In this document: positions 1 to 8,472 of the stretch, piece after piece
Layout: each line of letters starts with the position of its first letter
How positions within the stretch are numbered: position 1 is the first letter of the stretch
Assembly: GCF_001889605.1 (NCBI RefSeq)
Contig: NZ_CP018171.1
Location: 3,680,501 to 3,744,500, forward strand
Direction: 5' to 3'
Length of the DNA: 64,000 nt
Origin: Aquibium oceanicum
Lineage (GTDB): Bacteria > Pseudomonadota > Alphaproteobacteria > Rhizobiales > Rhizobiaceae
The notes under the pieces: model-generated
The model's input: only the letters and a program-made list of their open reading frames with translations
What the model was told of the DNA's origin: nothing
The model's database searches: none
Made by a program: the position numbers and the translations under genes

Positions 1-3000
1 CGCCTTCCCGGTCGACGAGGCGATCCCCGAGCGCAAGCCCGGCGTCTACGTGATGACCGCCACGCCCGAGGGCGACCGGCGCGAAAGCTGGGACTCCCGT
101 GCCACGCAATGGTTCGTTATCTCCGACATCGGCCTCGTCACCTTTGCCGGCAATGACGGCCTGTCGGTCTTCGCCCGCTCGCTGGACACAGCGAAGCCGA
201 AAGCCGGCCTCGAGCTGAAGCTCGTCGCCCGCAACAACGAGCTGCTCGGTACCGCGACCACCGACGTCGACGGACGCGCCGTGTTCGACGCCGGCCTGAT
301 GCGCGGCGACAGCGGTCTCGCGCCCGCCGTGATCATGGCGAGCGGCGACGGCGACGATTTCGTCTTCCTCGACATGACGCGCTCCGGCTTCGACCTGTCC
401 GACCGCGGCGTCGAGGGCCGCGCCTCCCCTGGTCCGCTGGACGTCTACGCCTGGACCGAGCGCGGCATCTACCGTGCCGGCGAGACGGTCCACGCCGCCG
501 CGCTGAACCGCGACACGGAGGCCGAGGCCGTCGACGACCTGCCGCTGACCTTCATCTTCCAGCGCCCCGACGGCGTGGAGGATCGCCGCGTCGTCTCCTC
601 CGGCGCCGAGCTCGGCGGACACGCGGTCGATCTCGACCTGTCGGCCAACGCCATGCGCGGCACCTGGATGGTCCGCATCCATGCCGACCCGAAAGCGGCG
701 GCAATCGCGGAAAAGACCTTCCTGGTCGAGGACTTCGTTCCCGACCGGATCGAGTTCGACCTGACCAGCGACAAGGACGAGGTGGCCGTCGGCGAGCAGG
801 CGACGCTCACCGTCGACGGGCGCTATCTATACGGCGCGCCGGCCGAGGGCCTGTCGCTCGAAGGCCAGCTCACCGTCTCTCGCACCCGCGAATGGGAAGA
901 GTTCCCGGGCTACTATTTCGGGCTGGAGGACGAGGAGGACGTCGAGGACACGCGCACGACGCTCCAGGAGCTGCCGCAGACCGGCGCGGACGGCAAGGCA
1001 GAGTTCGAGGTCGCCGTCGACGCGGTGCCCTCCACGACCCAGTTCCTGATGGCCGAAGCCTCGGTGCGGCTGGTGGAAGCCGGCGGACGCGCGGTCGAGC
1101 GCTCCATCGACATCGAGATCACGCCCGAAAGCGACATGCTCGGCCTGAAGCCCGAATTCGAGGGCGGATCGGTGCCCGAAGGCGGCACGGCCAACTTCCG
1201 CGTCATCGCCGTCGATCCGGCCGGCGACCGCGTCGAGATGAAGGACGTCCGCTGGTCGCTGATCAAGCTGGAGCGGCACTACCAGTGGTATCGCAACGGC
1301 AACAGCTGGGACTACGAGCCGATCACCTCGACCACCATGGTCGAGGACGGCACGGTGGACGCTTCCGCGACCGCCGAACCGATGATCTCCGTGTCCGTCG
1401 ACTGGGGCCGCTACCGCATGGAGATCGAGACCGGAGATCCGAACGGACCGGCGACCAGCGTCGAGTTCGAGGCGGGCTGGTACGTCGAGGCGAGCTCCAC
1501 GGAGACGCCGGACGGGCTGGAGGTCGCGCTCGACAAGGATTCCTATTCCGTCGGCGAGACCGCCAAGCTGAAGATATCGCCGCGCTTCGCCGGCGAGGTG
1601 CTGGTGACGACCGGCGCTGAGAGCCTGCTATCGACCATCACCGCCACCGTGCCAGAGGGCGGCACGACCATCGACATCCCGGTGACCGAGGAGCTCGGTG
1701 CCGGCGCCTATGTCATGGCGACCGTGTTCCGCCCCGGCGAGGCGCAGGAATCGCGCCTGCCCATGCGCGCCATCGGGCTGAAATGGCTCAAGGTCGATCC
1801 CGGCGAGCGCAAGCTCTCGGTCTCGATCGAGGCGCCGGAAAAGACCGAGCCTCGGCAGCCGCTGGTGCTGCCCGTCTCCGTCAGCGGCCTGCAGCCGGGC
1901 GAGGAAGCCTATGTCACCATCGCCGCGGTCGACGTCGGCATCCTCAACCTCACCCGCTACGAGGCGCCGGACCCGACGAAGTGGTACTTTGGCCAGCGCC
2001 GGCTGGGACTGGAGATGCGCGACCTCTACGGCCGCCTGATCGACGGTTCGCAGGGCGCCTTCGGGCGGCTCAGGACCGGTGGCGACGGCGGCGCGATGGC
2101 CCCGCAGGGCAACCCGCCGACCGAGAAGCTCGTCGCCTTCTTCTCCGGCATCCTGAAGGTGGACGACGAAGGCCGTGCCAGCGCCGCCTTCGACATCCCG
2201 CAGTTCAACGGCACGGTCCGCGTCATGGCGGTGGCGTGGTCGAAGGACGGCACCGGCAGCGCCTCGAAGGACGTGATCGTGCGCGACCCGGTCGTGGTGA
2301 CCGCAAGCCTGCCGCGCTTCATGGCGCCGAGCGACCAGGCACGGCTGCTTCTGGAGATCGCCAACACCGACGGCCCGGCCGGCGACTACCAGCTCGCCGT
2401 TTCGACCGGCGGCGCACTGCTGCCGACCGAAGGCGGCGTACCGGAAACGGTCAGCCTGCCCGCCGGCGGCAAGACCGAGCTTTCGATCCCGCTGACGGCG
2501 GATACCCCCGGTATCGGCGAGATCACAATCGCGCTCACCCACGCCTCCGGGCTGACGGTGAACCGCACCCAGACCCTGCCGGTACGGCCCGGCGTGATGC
2601 CGGTCACCACGCGCCAGACGGTGACGCTCGCGGCCAACGGCGGCAGCCTGAGGATCGACGGCGAACTTCTGGCCTCTTCGATCCCGCAGGGCGCGTCGGT
2701 AGCGGTCAACGTGTCGCGCATGACGGCCTTCGACGTGCCGGCGCTCTTGATGTCGCTCGACCGCTATCCTTACGGCTGCGCCGAGCAGACCACCAGCCGG
2801 GCGCTGCCGCTGCTCTATGTCAGCGAACTTTCCAAGACCTCCGGCATGGAGGACGATCCCGAACTGCGCAAGCGCGTGCAGGACGCCATCGAGCGGGTGC
2901 TCGCCTACCAATCCTCCTCCGGCAGCTTCGGCCTCTGGGGTCCCGGCTCGGGCGATCTTTGGCTCGATTCCTACGTCACCGACTTCCTGACCCGGGCGCG

Positions 3001-4123
3001 CGAACTCGACTATGAGGTACCCGAGCAGGCGATGTCGCAGGCGCTGATGAACCTGCAGAACTCTCTCGCCTACGACGTCAACATCGAGAGCAATGGCAAC
3101 GAGATCGCTTATTCGCTCTACGTGCTCGCCCGCAACAGGAAGGCTTCGGCCGGCGACCTGCGCTATTATTCCGATACGCAGATCGACCAGTTCGCGAGCC
3201 CCCTGTCGCGCGCCCAGCTCGCCGCGAGCCTGGCGCTTTACGGCGATCCCGCGCGTGCCGAGAGCACCTTCGCCTCGGCCTTCCGGCTTGCGCAGCAGAC
3301 CGCCGGCGGCTACACGGCGCGCAGCGACTATGGTTCGAAGCTGCGCGACGGGGCGGCCATGCTGGCGCTGGCCACCGAAAGCCGGCCGGAGCCGGCGCTG
3401 ATCCCGAACATGGTCCAGTACGTCGCCGACGTGCGCCAGCAGACGCGCCATCTCAGCACGCAGGACGAGGCCTGGATGCTGCTCGCCGCCCGCGCGGTGC
3501 AGCAGTCCAGCGACGACATCCGGCTCGAGGTCGCGGGGACTCCCCACCAGGGCGCGTTCACGAAGCGCATGGAGGGGTCGGAAGTGACCGAAAATCCCTT
3601 CACTGTCGTCAACCGCGGCGCCGAGCCGGTCGACGCGATCGTCACCACGGTCGCCGCCCCCGAGCAGCCGCTGCCGGCCGGCGGCCAGGGCTTCACGATC
3701 GAACGGACCTACTACACGCTCGACGGCCAGCAGGCGAACGTCACGCAGGCGAGGCAGAACGAGCGCTACGTGGTGGTGCTGAAGGTGAACGAGGCCAACG
3801 CCTGGCCCTCGCGCATCCTCGTTTCCGACCTGCTTCCGGCCGGCTTCGAGATCGACAATCCGCGCCTGGTCGACAGTGCGGCCCTGGCGAATTTTGAATG
3901 GCTCGGCCAGACCAGCGCCGTGCACACCGAGTTCCGCGACGACCGCTTCATCGCGGCCTTCAACCGCGAGGAAGGCGACGCCCGCGATATCACGCTCGCC
4001 TATGTCGTGCGCGCCGTGACGCCCGGCGTCTTCATGCACCCGGCGGCCAGCGTGGAAGACATGTACCGTCCGGAGCTTTCGGCCCGCACGGCGACGGGGC
4101 TGATGGAGGTGCGGGGCGAATGA
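1..4123 (+). CDS. Bacterial alpha-2-macroglobulin family protein (5' end outside window)
   Basis: The reading frame is open from the first base, so the gene begins upstream; a GTG at 50 is internal. About 1,373 residues are visible, against roughly 1,600-1,800 for the family. It is probably a periplasmic protease trap that works with penicillin-binding protein 1C in envelope repair. The visible part has macroglobulin beta-sandwich domains, then the thioester motif GCAEQ (Cys codon 2777-2779, Gln 2786-2788) followed by an all-helical thioester domain and a C-terminal receptor-like domain. The Cys-Gln pair needed for the thioester is intact, so it should be able to tether proteases covalently. 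pbpC starts 16 bases after its stop, the usual yfhM-pbpC pairing. The lipoprotein signal expected at the N-terminus cannot be seen. Confidence 0.93.
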   Translation, partial: AFPVDEAIPERKPGVYVMTATPEGDRRESWDSRATQWFVISDIGLVTFAGNDGLSVFARSLDTAKPKAGLELKLVARNNELLGTATTDVDGRAVFDAGLMRGDSGLAPAVIMASGDGDDFVFLDMTRSGFDLSDRGVEGRASPGPLDVYAWTERGIYRAGETVHAAALNRDTEAEAVDDLPLTFIFQRPDGVEDRRVVSSGAELGGHAVDLDLSANAMRGTWMVRIHADPKAAAIAEKTFLVEDFVPDRIEFDLTSDKDEVAVGEQATLTVDGRYLYGAPAEGLSLEGQLTVSRTREWEEFPGYYFGLEDEEDVEDTRTTLQELPQTGADGKAEFEVAVDAVPSTTQFLMAEASVRLVEAGGRAVERSIDIEITPESDMLGLKPEFEGGSVPEGGTANFRVIAVDPAGDRVEMKDVRWSLIKLERHYQWYRNGNSWDYEPITSTTMVEDGTVDASATAEPMISVSVDWGRYRMEIETGDPNGPATSVEFEAGWYVEASSTETPDGLEVALDKDSYSVGETAKLKISPRFAGEVLVTTGAESLLSTITATVPEGGTTIDIPVTEELGAGAYVMATVFRPGEAQESRLPMRAIGLKWLKVDPGERKLSVSIEAPEKTEPRQPLVLPVSVSGLQPGEEAYVTIAAVDVGILNLTRYEAPDPTKWYFGQRRLGLEMRDLYGRLIDGSQGAFGRLRTGGDGGAMAPQGNPPTEKLVAFFSGILKVDDEGRASAAFDIPQFNGTVRVMAVAWSKDGTGSASKDVIVRDPVVVTASLPRFMAPSDQARLLLEIANTDGPAGDYQLAVSTGGALLPTEGGVPETVSLPAGGKTELSIPLTADTPGIGEITIALTHASGLTVNRTQTLPVRPGVMPVTTRQTVTLAANGGSLRIDGELLASSIPQGASVAVNVSRMTAFDVPALLMSLDRYPYGCAEQTTSRALPLLYVSELSKTSGMEDDPELRKRVQDAIERVLAYQSSSGSFGLWGPGSGDLWLDSYVTDFLTRARELDYEVPEQAMSQALMNLQNSLAYDVNIESNGNEIAYSLYVLARNRKASAGDLRYYSDTQIDQFASPLSRAQLAASLALYGDPARAESTFASAFRLAQQTAGGYTARSDYGSKLRDGAAMLALATESRPEPALIPNMVQYVADVRQQTRHLSTQDEAWMLLAARAVQQSSDDIRLEVAGTPHQGAFTKRMEGSEVTENPFTVVNRGAEPVDAIVTTVAAPEQPLPAGGQGFTIERTYYTLDGQQANVTQARQNERYVVVLKVNEANAWPSRILVSDLLPAGFEIDNPRLVDSAALANFEWLGQTSAVHTEFRDDRFIAAFNREEGDARDITLAYVVRAVTPGVFMHPAASVEDMYRPELSARTATGLMEVRGE

Positions 4124-4139
4124 GCCACGCGTCGCGCCT

Positions 4140-6458
4140 GTGAGCACGTCGGGATCCGAACCGCCAGCCCTTGAGGGTAATGGGGACACCAGCACGACGC
4201 TTCCACAAGCGTCGAACACCCTACCCCCACCCCTAACCCCTCCCCTCAAGGGGGAGGGGGATACTGTTCTTGCACACGCCGAGACATCCACGGGGATTGA
4301 AACCCAACGGAGCGGATTCCCCTCCCCCTCGAGGGGAGGAGTTAGGGGTGGGGGTCGGATCGTTCCACAGCCCAAGATCCGGCGATTGGTCCGCGGTCTA
4401 GGAACCGTTGTGGTGATCATCGCACTGACCGCTACCGCCTCCCTCTTCACGCTCGACCGTCTCGACCGCGCATACCCTCCCCCGCTCGACCAGGCCGCCG
4501 CGATCTCCACCGAGGTCGTCGACCGCGACGGTGCGCTCCTGCGCGCCTATGCGACCGGCGATGGCCGCTGGCGGCTGGCGGCGGACCTGAAGGCGCTCGA
4601 TCCGCAGTTCAAGACGATGCTGGTCGCCTACGAGGATCAGCGCTTCTGGAGCCATCACGGCGTCGATCCGGTCGCCGTGCTGCGCGCAGCATGGCAGCTC
4701 ATAACCAACGGGCGGATCGTGTCGGGCGGGTCGACCATCACCATGCAGCTGGCGCGGCTGATCGAGCCGCGCGAGGAGCGGAGCCTGGGCGCCAAGCTGC
4801 GGCAGGCGGCGCGCGCGCTGCAGATCGAGCGCAGGCTTTCCAAGGACGAGATCCTGCAGCGCTACCTGACGATGGCGCCCTATGGCGGCAATCTGGAAGG
4901 GGTGCGCGCAGCCAGTCTCGCCTGGTTCGGCAAGGAACCCAACCGGCTGACGCTGCCCGAGGCGGCGCTGCTGGTGGCCCTGCCGCAGTCGCCCGAGGCG
5001 CGCCGGCCCGACCGGCACCGGAAGGCCGCGAAAGCGGCGCGTGACCGCGTGCTCGCCCGCATGGCCGAGGCCGGCGTGATCATCGAAAGCGAAGTGGAGC
5101 GCGCCTCGGCGGAGGCGGTGTCGGGCCTGCGCCGCCACCTGCCGGGCCTCGCGGCCCATGTCGCCGACGAAGCGCTGCGCCGCGACCCGCAGGCGACGCG
5201 CCACCAGGTGACCATCGATCGCGGCGTCCAGGAGGCGCTGGAGAAGGTGGCGAGCGACGCCGCCGCGCGCATCGGCCCGAAGGTGTCGGTCGCCATGGTA
5301 CTGGCGGACGCGCAGACCGGCGAGTTGCTCGCCAAGGTCGGCTCGGCCGACTATTTCGAGCCGCGCCGCGCCGGTTGGATCGACATGGCGCGCGCGCAGC
5401 GCTCGCCCGGCTCGACGCTGAAGCCCTTCATCTACGGGTTGGCGGTCGAGGATGGGCTGGTCATGCAGGAGACGATGATCGAGGACCGGCCGGCGAACTT
5501 TTCCGGCTACCGGCCGAAGAACTTCGACATGGACTACCAAGGCGACGTGACCATCCGCCAGGCGCTGCAGCTGTCGCTCAACGTACCGGCGATCCGGCTG
5601 CTCGACGCGGTCGGGCCGGTGCGGCTGGTATCGCGGCTGAAGCGCGGCGACGTCGTCCCGGCCCTGCCGCGCGGCGAGACGCCGGGGCTGGCGATCGGGC
5701 TTGGCGGCGCGGGCCTGACGCTGGAACAGCTGGTGCAGCTCTACACCGGGCTCGCGAACGGCGGCCGCGTGTCGCCGCTACGTTTCTTCCCCGACGAAAG
5801 ACCCACAGCCCTTCCGGATGCCATCCTGTCGCGGCAGGCGGTGTGGCAGGTGGCCGACATGCTGTCGGGCGTCGCGCCGCCGCAGGGCGCGCCGCGCCTC
5901 CGCATCGCCTACAAGACCGGCACCTCCTACGGCTTTCGCGACGCCTGGTCGGTCGGCTACGACGGGCGCCATGTGCTCGGCGTCTGGGTCGGCCGGCCGG
6001 ACGGCGGCTCGGTGCCGGGCCTGACCGGATATCTCGCTGCCGCGCCCATCATCTTCGAAGCCTTCTCCAAATCCGGCCTCGGCATCGAGCCCCTGCCCCG
6101 CGCGCCGGCCGGCGCGGTGCGGCTGTCGCGCACCGAACTGCCCTTCTCGCTGCGCCGCTTCGCCCCGCCCGAGCAGGCGCTGGTGGCCGGCGCCCCGACC
6201 GAGCCGGCGCCGGAGATCGTCTTCCCGCCCGCCGGCGCGCGGGTCGATCTCGGCCTAACAAGAGGCAGCACCATACCGCTGGCGCTCAAGCTCAACGGCG
6301 GCCGCGCCCCCTTCCGCTGGCTGGCCAACGGTAAGCCCGTGCCGGTCTCGGCGCGGCGGCGCACCGGCTCGTGGACGCCGGACGGCGCCGGATTTTCCAC
6401 CCTGACGGTTATCGACGCGGCGGGACGGGCGGCGAGTGTGCGGGTGTTCGTGGAGTAG
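4140..6458 (+). CDS. pbpC: Penicillin-binding protein 1C (GT51 transglycosylase / transpeptidase)
   Basis: A bifunctional peptidoglycan synthase anchored in the inner membrane. The membrane segment is encoded around 4400-4450. The GT51 domain contains EDQRFW and a GGSTITMQLAR stretch. The transpeptidase domain has SxxK (Ser 425, STLK), SLN (Ser 479) and KTGTS (Lys 592), numbered from the GTG at 4140. A PbpC-type C-terminal domain follows. All catalytic motifs are present. The start is uncertain: the GTG at 4140 lies close to the stop of the macroglobulin gene, but residues about 27-74 are encoded by a palindromic repeat (4219-4359) and do not look like protein. A TTG or GTG start near 4386-4410, just before the membrane helix, is a plausible alternative. 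It pairs with the upstream macroglobulin. Confidence 0.92.
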   Translation: MSTSGSEPPALEGNGDTSTTLPQASNTLPPPLTPPLKGEGDTVLAHAETSTGIETQRSGFPSPSRGGVRGGGRIVPQPKIRRLVRGLGTVVVIIALTATASLFTLDRLDRAYPPPLDQAAAISTEVVDRDGALLRAYATGDGRWRLAADLKALDPQFKTMLVAYEDQRFWSHHGVDPVAVLRAAWQLITNGRIVSGGSTITMQLARLIEPREERSLGAKLRQAARALQIERRLSKDEILQRYLTMAPYGGNLEGVRAASLAWFGKEPNRLTLPEAALLVALPQSPEARRPDRHRKAAKAARDRVLARMAEAGVIIESEVERASAEAVSGLRRHLPGLAAHVADEALRRDPQATRHQVTIDRGVQEALEKVASDAAARIGPKVSVAMVLADAQTGELLAKVGSADYFEPRRAGWIDMARAQRSPGSTLKPFIYGLAVEDGLVMQETMIEDRPANFSGYRPKNFDMDYQGDVTIRQALQLSLNVPAIRLLDAVGPVRLVSRLKRGDVVPALPRGETPGLAIGLGGAGLTLEQLVQLYTGLANGGRVSPLRFFPDERPTALPDAILSRQAVWQVADMLSGVAPPQGAPRLRIAYKTGTSYGFRDAWSVGYDGRHVLGVWVGRPDGGSVPGLTGYLAAAPIIFEAFSKSGLGIEPLPRAPAGAVRLSRTELPFSLRRFAPPEQALVAGAPTEPAPEIVFPPAGARVDLGLTRGSTIPLALKLNGGRAPFRWLANGKPVPVSARRRTGSWTPDGAGFSTLTVIDAAGRAASVRVFVE
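4219..4359. repeat. Palindromic repeat element, C/G-tract family, inside the 5' part of pbpC frame
   Basis: Two 44-base arms (4219-4262 and 4316-4359) are near-complete reverse complements around a 53-base spacer. Each arm itself holds a small palindrome (CCCTC-AAG-GGGGAGG type) and an ACCCCTAACCCC tract. In frame it encodes low-complexity Pro/Leu then Gly/Arg runs. This resembles dispersed extragenic palindromes common in Mesorhizobium-like genomes, from general recollection. It could fold into a long hairpin in the mRNA between the macroglobulin and pbpC messages. Confidence 0.85.
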
Positions 6459-6580
6459 GGCAAAGGCGATCCGCCTTGAATATGCGGCTTCCTCAAAGTA
6501 TTCTTGCTATGCCATCGACTTCTCGATATTGCCTCGTGGAATTCAGATGAACGCACAAGCGCAAGACTTGTTGTGAGAGA

Positions 6581-7180
6581 TTGAACAACCCATTTAAAGC
6601 AGAATATATCTCGACAAAATCAAAGGAAGATGCCGGCAATAGCGCATGGGAAGATGCCGTGCGGCTGATGCAGGACAGGCGTTACCATGCGCAACTCGTC
6701 GAGGCGATCCGATCCGACATTTTTGCCGACATGCAGTACGCGACTTACCTCATAGCGGAATGCCGCGGAAGATTGCCGGAAATTGAGCATTACATTGTTG
6801 ATCTTCACAAATCAGACTACGAGCATATGCGCTCCGCCGTCATGGAATACATTCTCAGTTATCTGATGGATGAACCCGGTGCGGTGCCCGTAGTGGCTCA
6901 ACGGCTTGGTGATCCATGCGTAACCGTTAGAGCGAAAGCGATCCTCTGGATGGCGATTTGTAGCGACCAATCCTTCGATGAAGTCGAACGGACGTACTCG
7001 CGGGAATCCACCGGATTCCGACTTGCTCGGATCGAGCGCGACATCGCGGTCGGCCGCATGATTAGGAACCGCCAGGATATCGACGAAACCTGGGACAAGG
7101 ACGATCCGTACATCAAGGCCTATCTCTCTCGTACGCCGATCGTGAGGAGATACCGACGACGTAGAGCGACGGACGGATAG
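6581..7180 (+). CDS. Hypothetical protein, HEAT-like helical, lower GC than neighbours
   Basis: I do not recognise this 199-residue protein. It looks mostly alpha-helical and soluble, with no signal peptide or membrane segment. The central part (roughly residues 85-130) reads like one or two HEAT-type helical repeats, with alternating hydrophobic positions and a DPxxxVRAKAI pattern. The C-terminus is Arg-rich. Its codon use and AT content, and those of the bases before it, differ from the GC-rich genes on both sides, and a repeat element lies directly downstream. Both hint at a separate acquisition. The start is unclear. TTG 6581 gives the longest frame with an upstream stop at 6548; the first in-frame ATG is 6668. 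An ATG at 6547 opens only a 9-codon frame. Confidence 0.6.
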   Translation: MNNPFKAEYISTKSKEDAGNSAWEDAVRLMQDRRYHAQLVEAIRSDIFADMQYATYLIAECRGRLPEIEHYIVDLHKSDYEHMRSAVMEYILSYLMDEPGAVPVVAQRLGDPCVTVRAKAILWMAICSDQSFDEVERTYSRESTGFRLARIERDIAVGRMIRNRQDIDETWDKDDPYIKAYLSRTPIVRRYRRRRATDG

Positions 7181-7249
7181 CCGGCACCGATCATTGCTCT
7201 CGCGTCGGGCAGATCCATGAAGCGCCGGACCAGCCGTGCGTTTCATCGG

Positions 7250-7429
7250 ACTTCCTCATCCTGAGGTGCGAGCCCTCACGATCTGCGCCACATAAGTACG
7301 GGCGTCGCCGGGCGAGCCTCGAAGTACGCACCGGACGGCCCAACTGGGTACGTCCTTCGAGGCTCGCCCCGCCGAGGTCCGCAATGAATTGACAAAATCG
7401 TGCGGACTCGCACCTCAGGACGAGGGAAG
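7250..7429. repeat. Nested inverted-repeat element (TTCGAGGCTC / CACCTCAGGA family)
   Basis: The outer arms (7250-7282 and 7397-7429) are 33 bases long and reverse complementary with about four mismatches. They carry the core CCTGAGGTGCGAG. A second hairpin sits inside them (7311-7331 against 7348-7368, core GAGCCTCGAAG). The whole could form a cruciform or a long structured RNA. The same two cores recur inside uvrB at 55139-55184. The element fills most of the 298-base gap between the orphan gene and the 3' end of boxR; no gene is visible in that gap. Confidence 0.85.
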
Positions 7430-7478
7430 CCGGTGGAGCGCGCTCCAACCTCAAGACAAGGGGGTATATTCTTTGCCC

Positions 7479-8396
7479 CTACCCCAAAATCCCGCGCTCG
7501 CGGACGGCGGAAAGTACGTCGGCGAGGCTTTCGTTGGGGGTGCGGGCGGAGGTGTCGACGTGTATGCCGGCCTGGGCGTAGAGCGCCTCGCGGCTGGTGA
7601 GGATGGTGCGGAGGTCATCCATGGCGGCGGGGTTGCCGGCCATGGGGCGGGTGTCGCCCTGGGCGCGGACGCGGCCCATGTGCTCCTCGGGCCGCGCCTT
7701 CAGCCAGATCGTGTGGTAGTGCCGCAGGAGGTGGTTGAAGGTCTCCGGCTCCGAGACGATGCCGCCGGCCACCGCCAGCACCAGTGCCTCGCTGGTGGCG
7801 GCGATGCGCTCGACCGACTGGCGTTCCAGCCGACGGTAGCCCTCCTGGCCGTAGAGCGCCATGACCTCGTTGACCGGCATGCCGCTCGCCTGCTCGATCT
7901 CGACGTTGAGTTCGAGGAAGGGCAGCCCGAGTGCGTCCGCCGCCATGCGCCCCAGCGTCGACTTGCCCGCGCCGCGCAGGCCGATCATCGCGATGCGACG
8001 ACCGCGCCGCAGGCTGGGGTGCTCCGGATCGAGGATTTCGAGCACGCGCTGGCGCTGCTCGGCGGTGGCGCCGCGGTAGAGCGCCATGACGGTCATGATG
8101 TCGGAGTTCCAGGGGTCATCGGCACCGACTAGCCACTCGATCCGGTGGTCGAGCGCTTCGGCGACGCGGCGCAGGAGCACGATGGAGATGTTGCCTTCGC
8201 CCGCCTCGAGTTGCGCCAGATAGCGTTGCGAGACACCGGAAGTCTCGGCGAGCCGCTTGCGCGACAGGCCCTTTCGCGACCGCGCGGTGCGGACGCGATC
8301 GCCGACCATGGCCAGCAGGGCGGCATTGGCGGCGTCATCGGCCGGCGCCGTTTCCGGCGCACTCGCCCTGCCATCGAAACCGACGATTTCGTCCAT
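7479..8396 (-). CDS. boxR: BoxR: XRE-type regulator fused to a shikimate-kinase-like domain
   Basis: A 305-residue regulator of the BzdR/BoxR type. Residues about 28-88 form a Cro/CI-like helix-turn-helix; residues about 135-300 resemble shikimate kinase, with the P-loop GLRGAGKST at 139-147. In the family, the kinase-like domain senses benzoyl-CoA or a related CoA thioester and relieves repression. It is the last gene of the box island on this strand. Its own promoter region carries a TGCA-N6-TGCA palindrome (8422-8435) with a perfect TATAAT inside it, which suggests autorepression. The C-terminal homology alone could lead to misannotation as shikimate kinase (aroK); the HTH and context argue against that. 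Confidence 0.93.
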   Translation of the reverse strand: MDEIVGFDGRASAPETAPADDAANAALLAMVGDRVRTARSRKGLSRKRLAETSGVSQRYLAQLEAGEGNISIVLLRRVAEALDHRIEWLVGADDPWNSDIMTVMALYRGATAEQRQRVLEILDPEHPSLRRGRRIAMIGLRGAGKSTLGRMAADALGLPFLELNVEIEQASGMPVNEVMALYGQEGYRRLERQSVERIAATSEALVLAVAGGIVSEPETFNHLLRHYHTIWLKARPEEHMGRVRAQGDTRPMAGNPAAMDDLRTILTSREALYAQAGIHVDTSARTPNESLADVLSAVRERGILG

Positions 8397-8421
8397 GCCA
8401 CCGCTATCCGCTCAACTATTA

Positions 8422-8435
8422 TGCATTATAATGCA
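8422..8435. promoter_or_regulatory. Putative BoxR operator in the boxR promoter
   Basis: The site is TGCA-TTATAA-TGCA, a perfect 14-base palindrome 26 bases upstream of the boxR ATG. Read on the minus strand it contains TATAAT, a consensus -10 box, so a bound repressor would cover the promoter. A TTGCAC lies 19 bases upstream as a possible weak -35. Identical half-sites and spacing occur upstream of boxC and bclA. TGCA repeats within palindromes are, as I recall, the recognition elements of BzdR/BoxR. Confidence 0.75.
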
Positions 8436-8472
8436 TATTGCGGAGGCTTGTGCAATATCGCGCGCGGGGGGA

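Noticed and set aside
1628-4510. A 960-codon open frame on the minus strand across the macroglobulin gene
   Set aside because: It is a shadow caused by high GC at third positions of the plus-strand gene, which has the thioester motif and family match; no ribosome site or domain on the minus strand.
6459-6480. Short dyad after pbpC as terminator
   Set aside because: Six-base stem with a three-base loop and no U tract; not supported.
7479-8396. Annotation as shikimate kinase (aroK)
   Set aside because: The kinase-like domain is preceded by an XRE helix-turn-helix and lies in a box cluster with matching operators, which defines BoxR.
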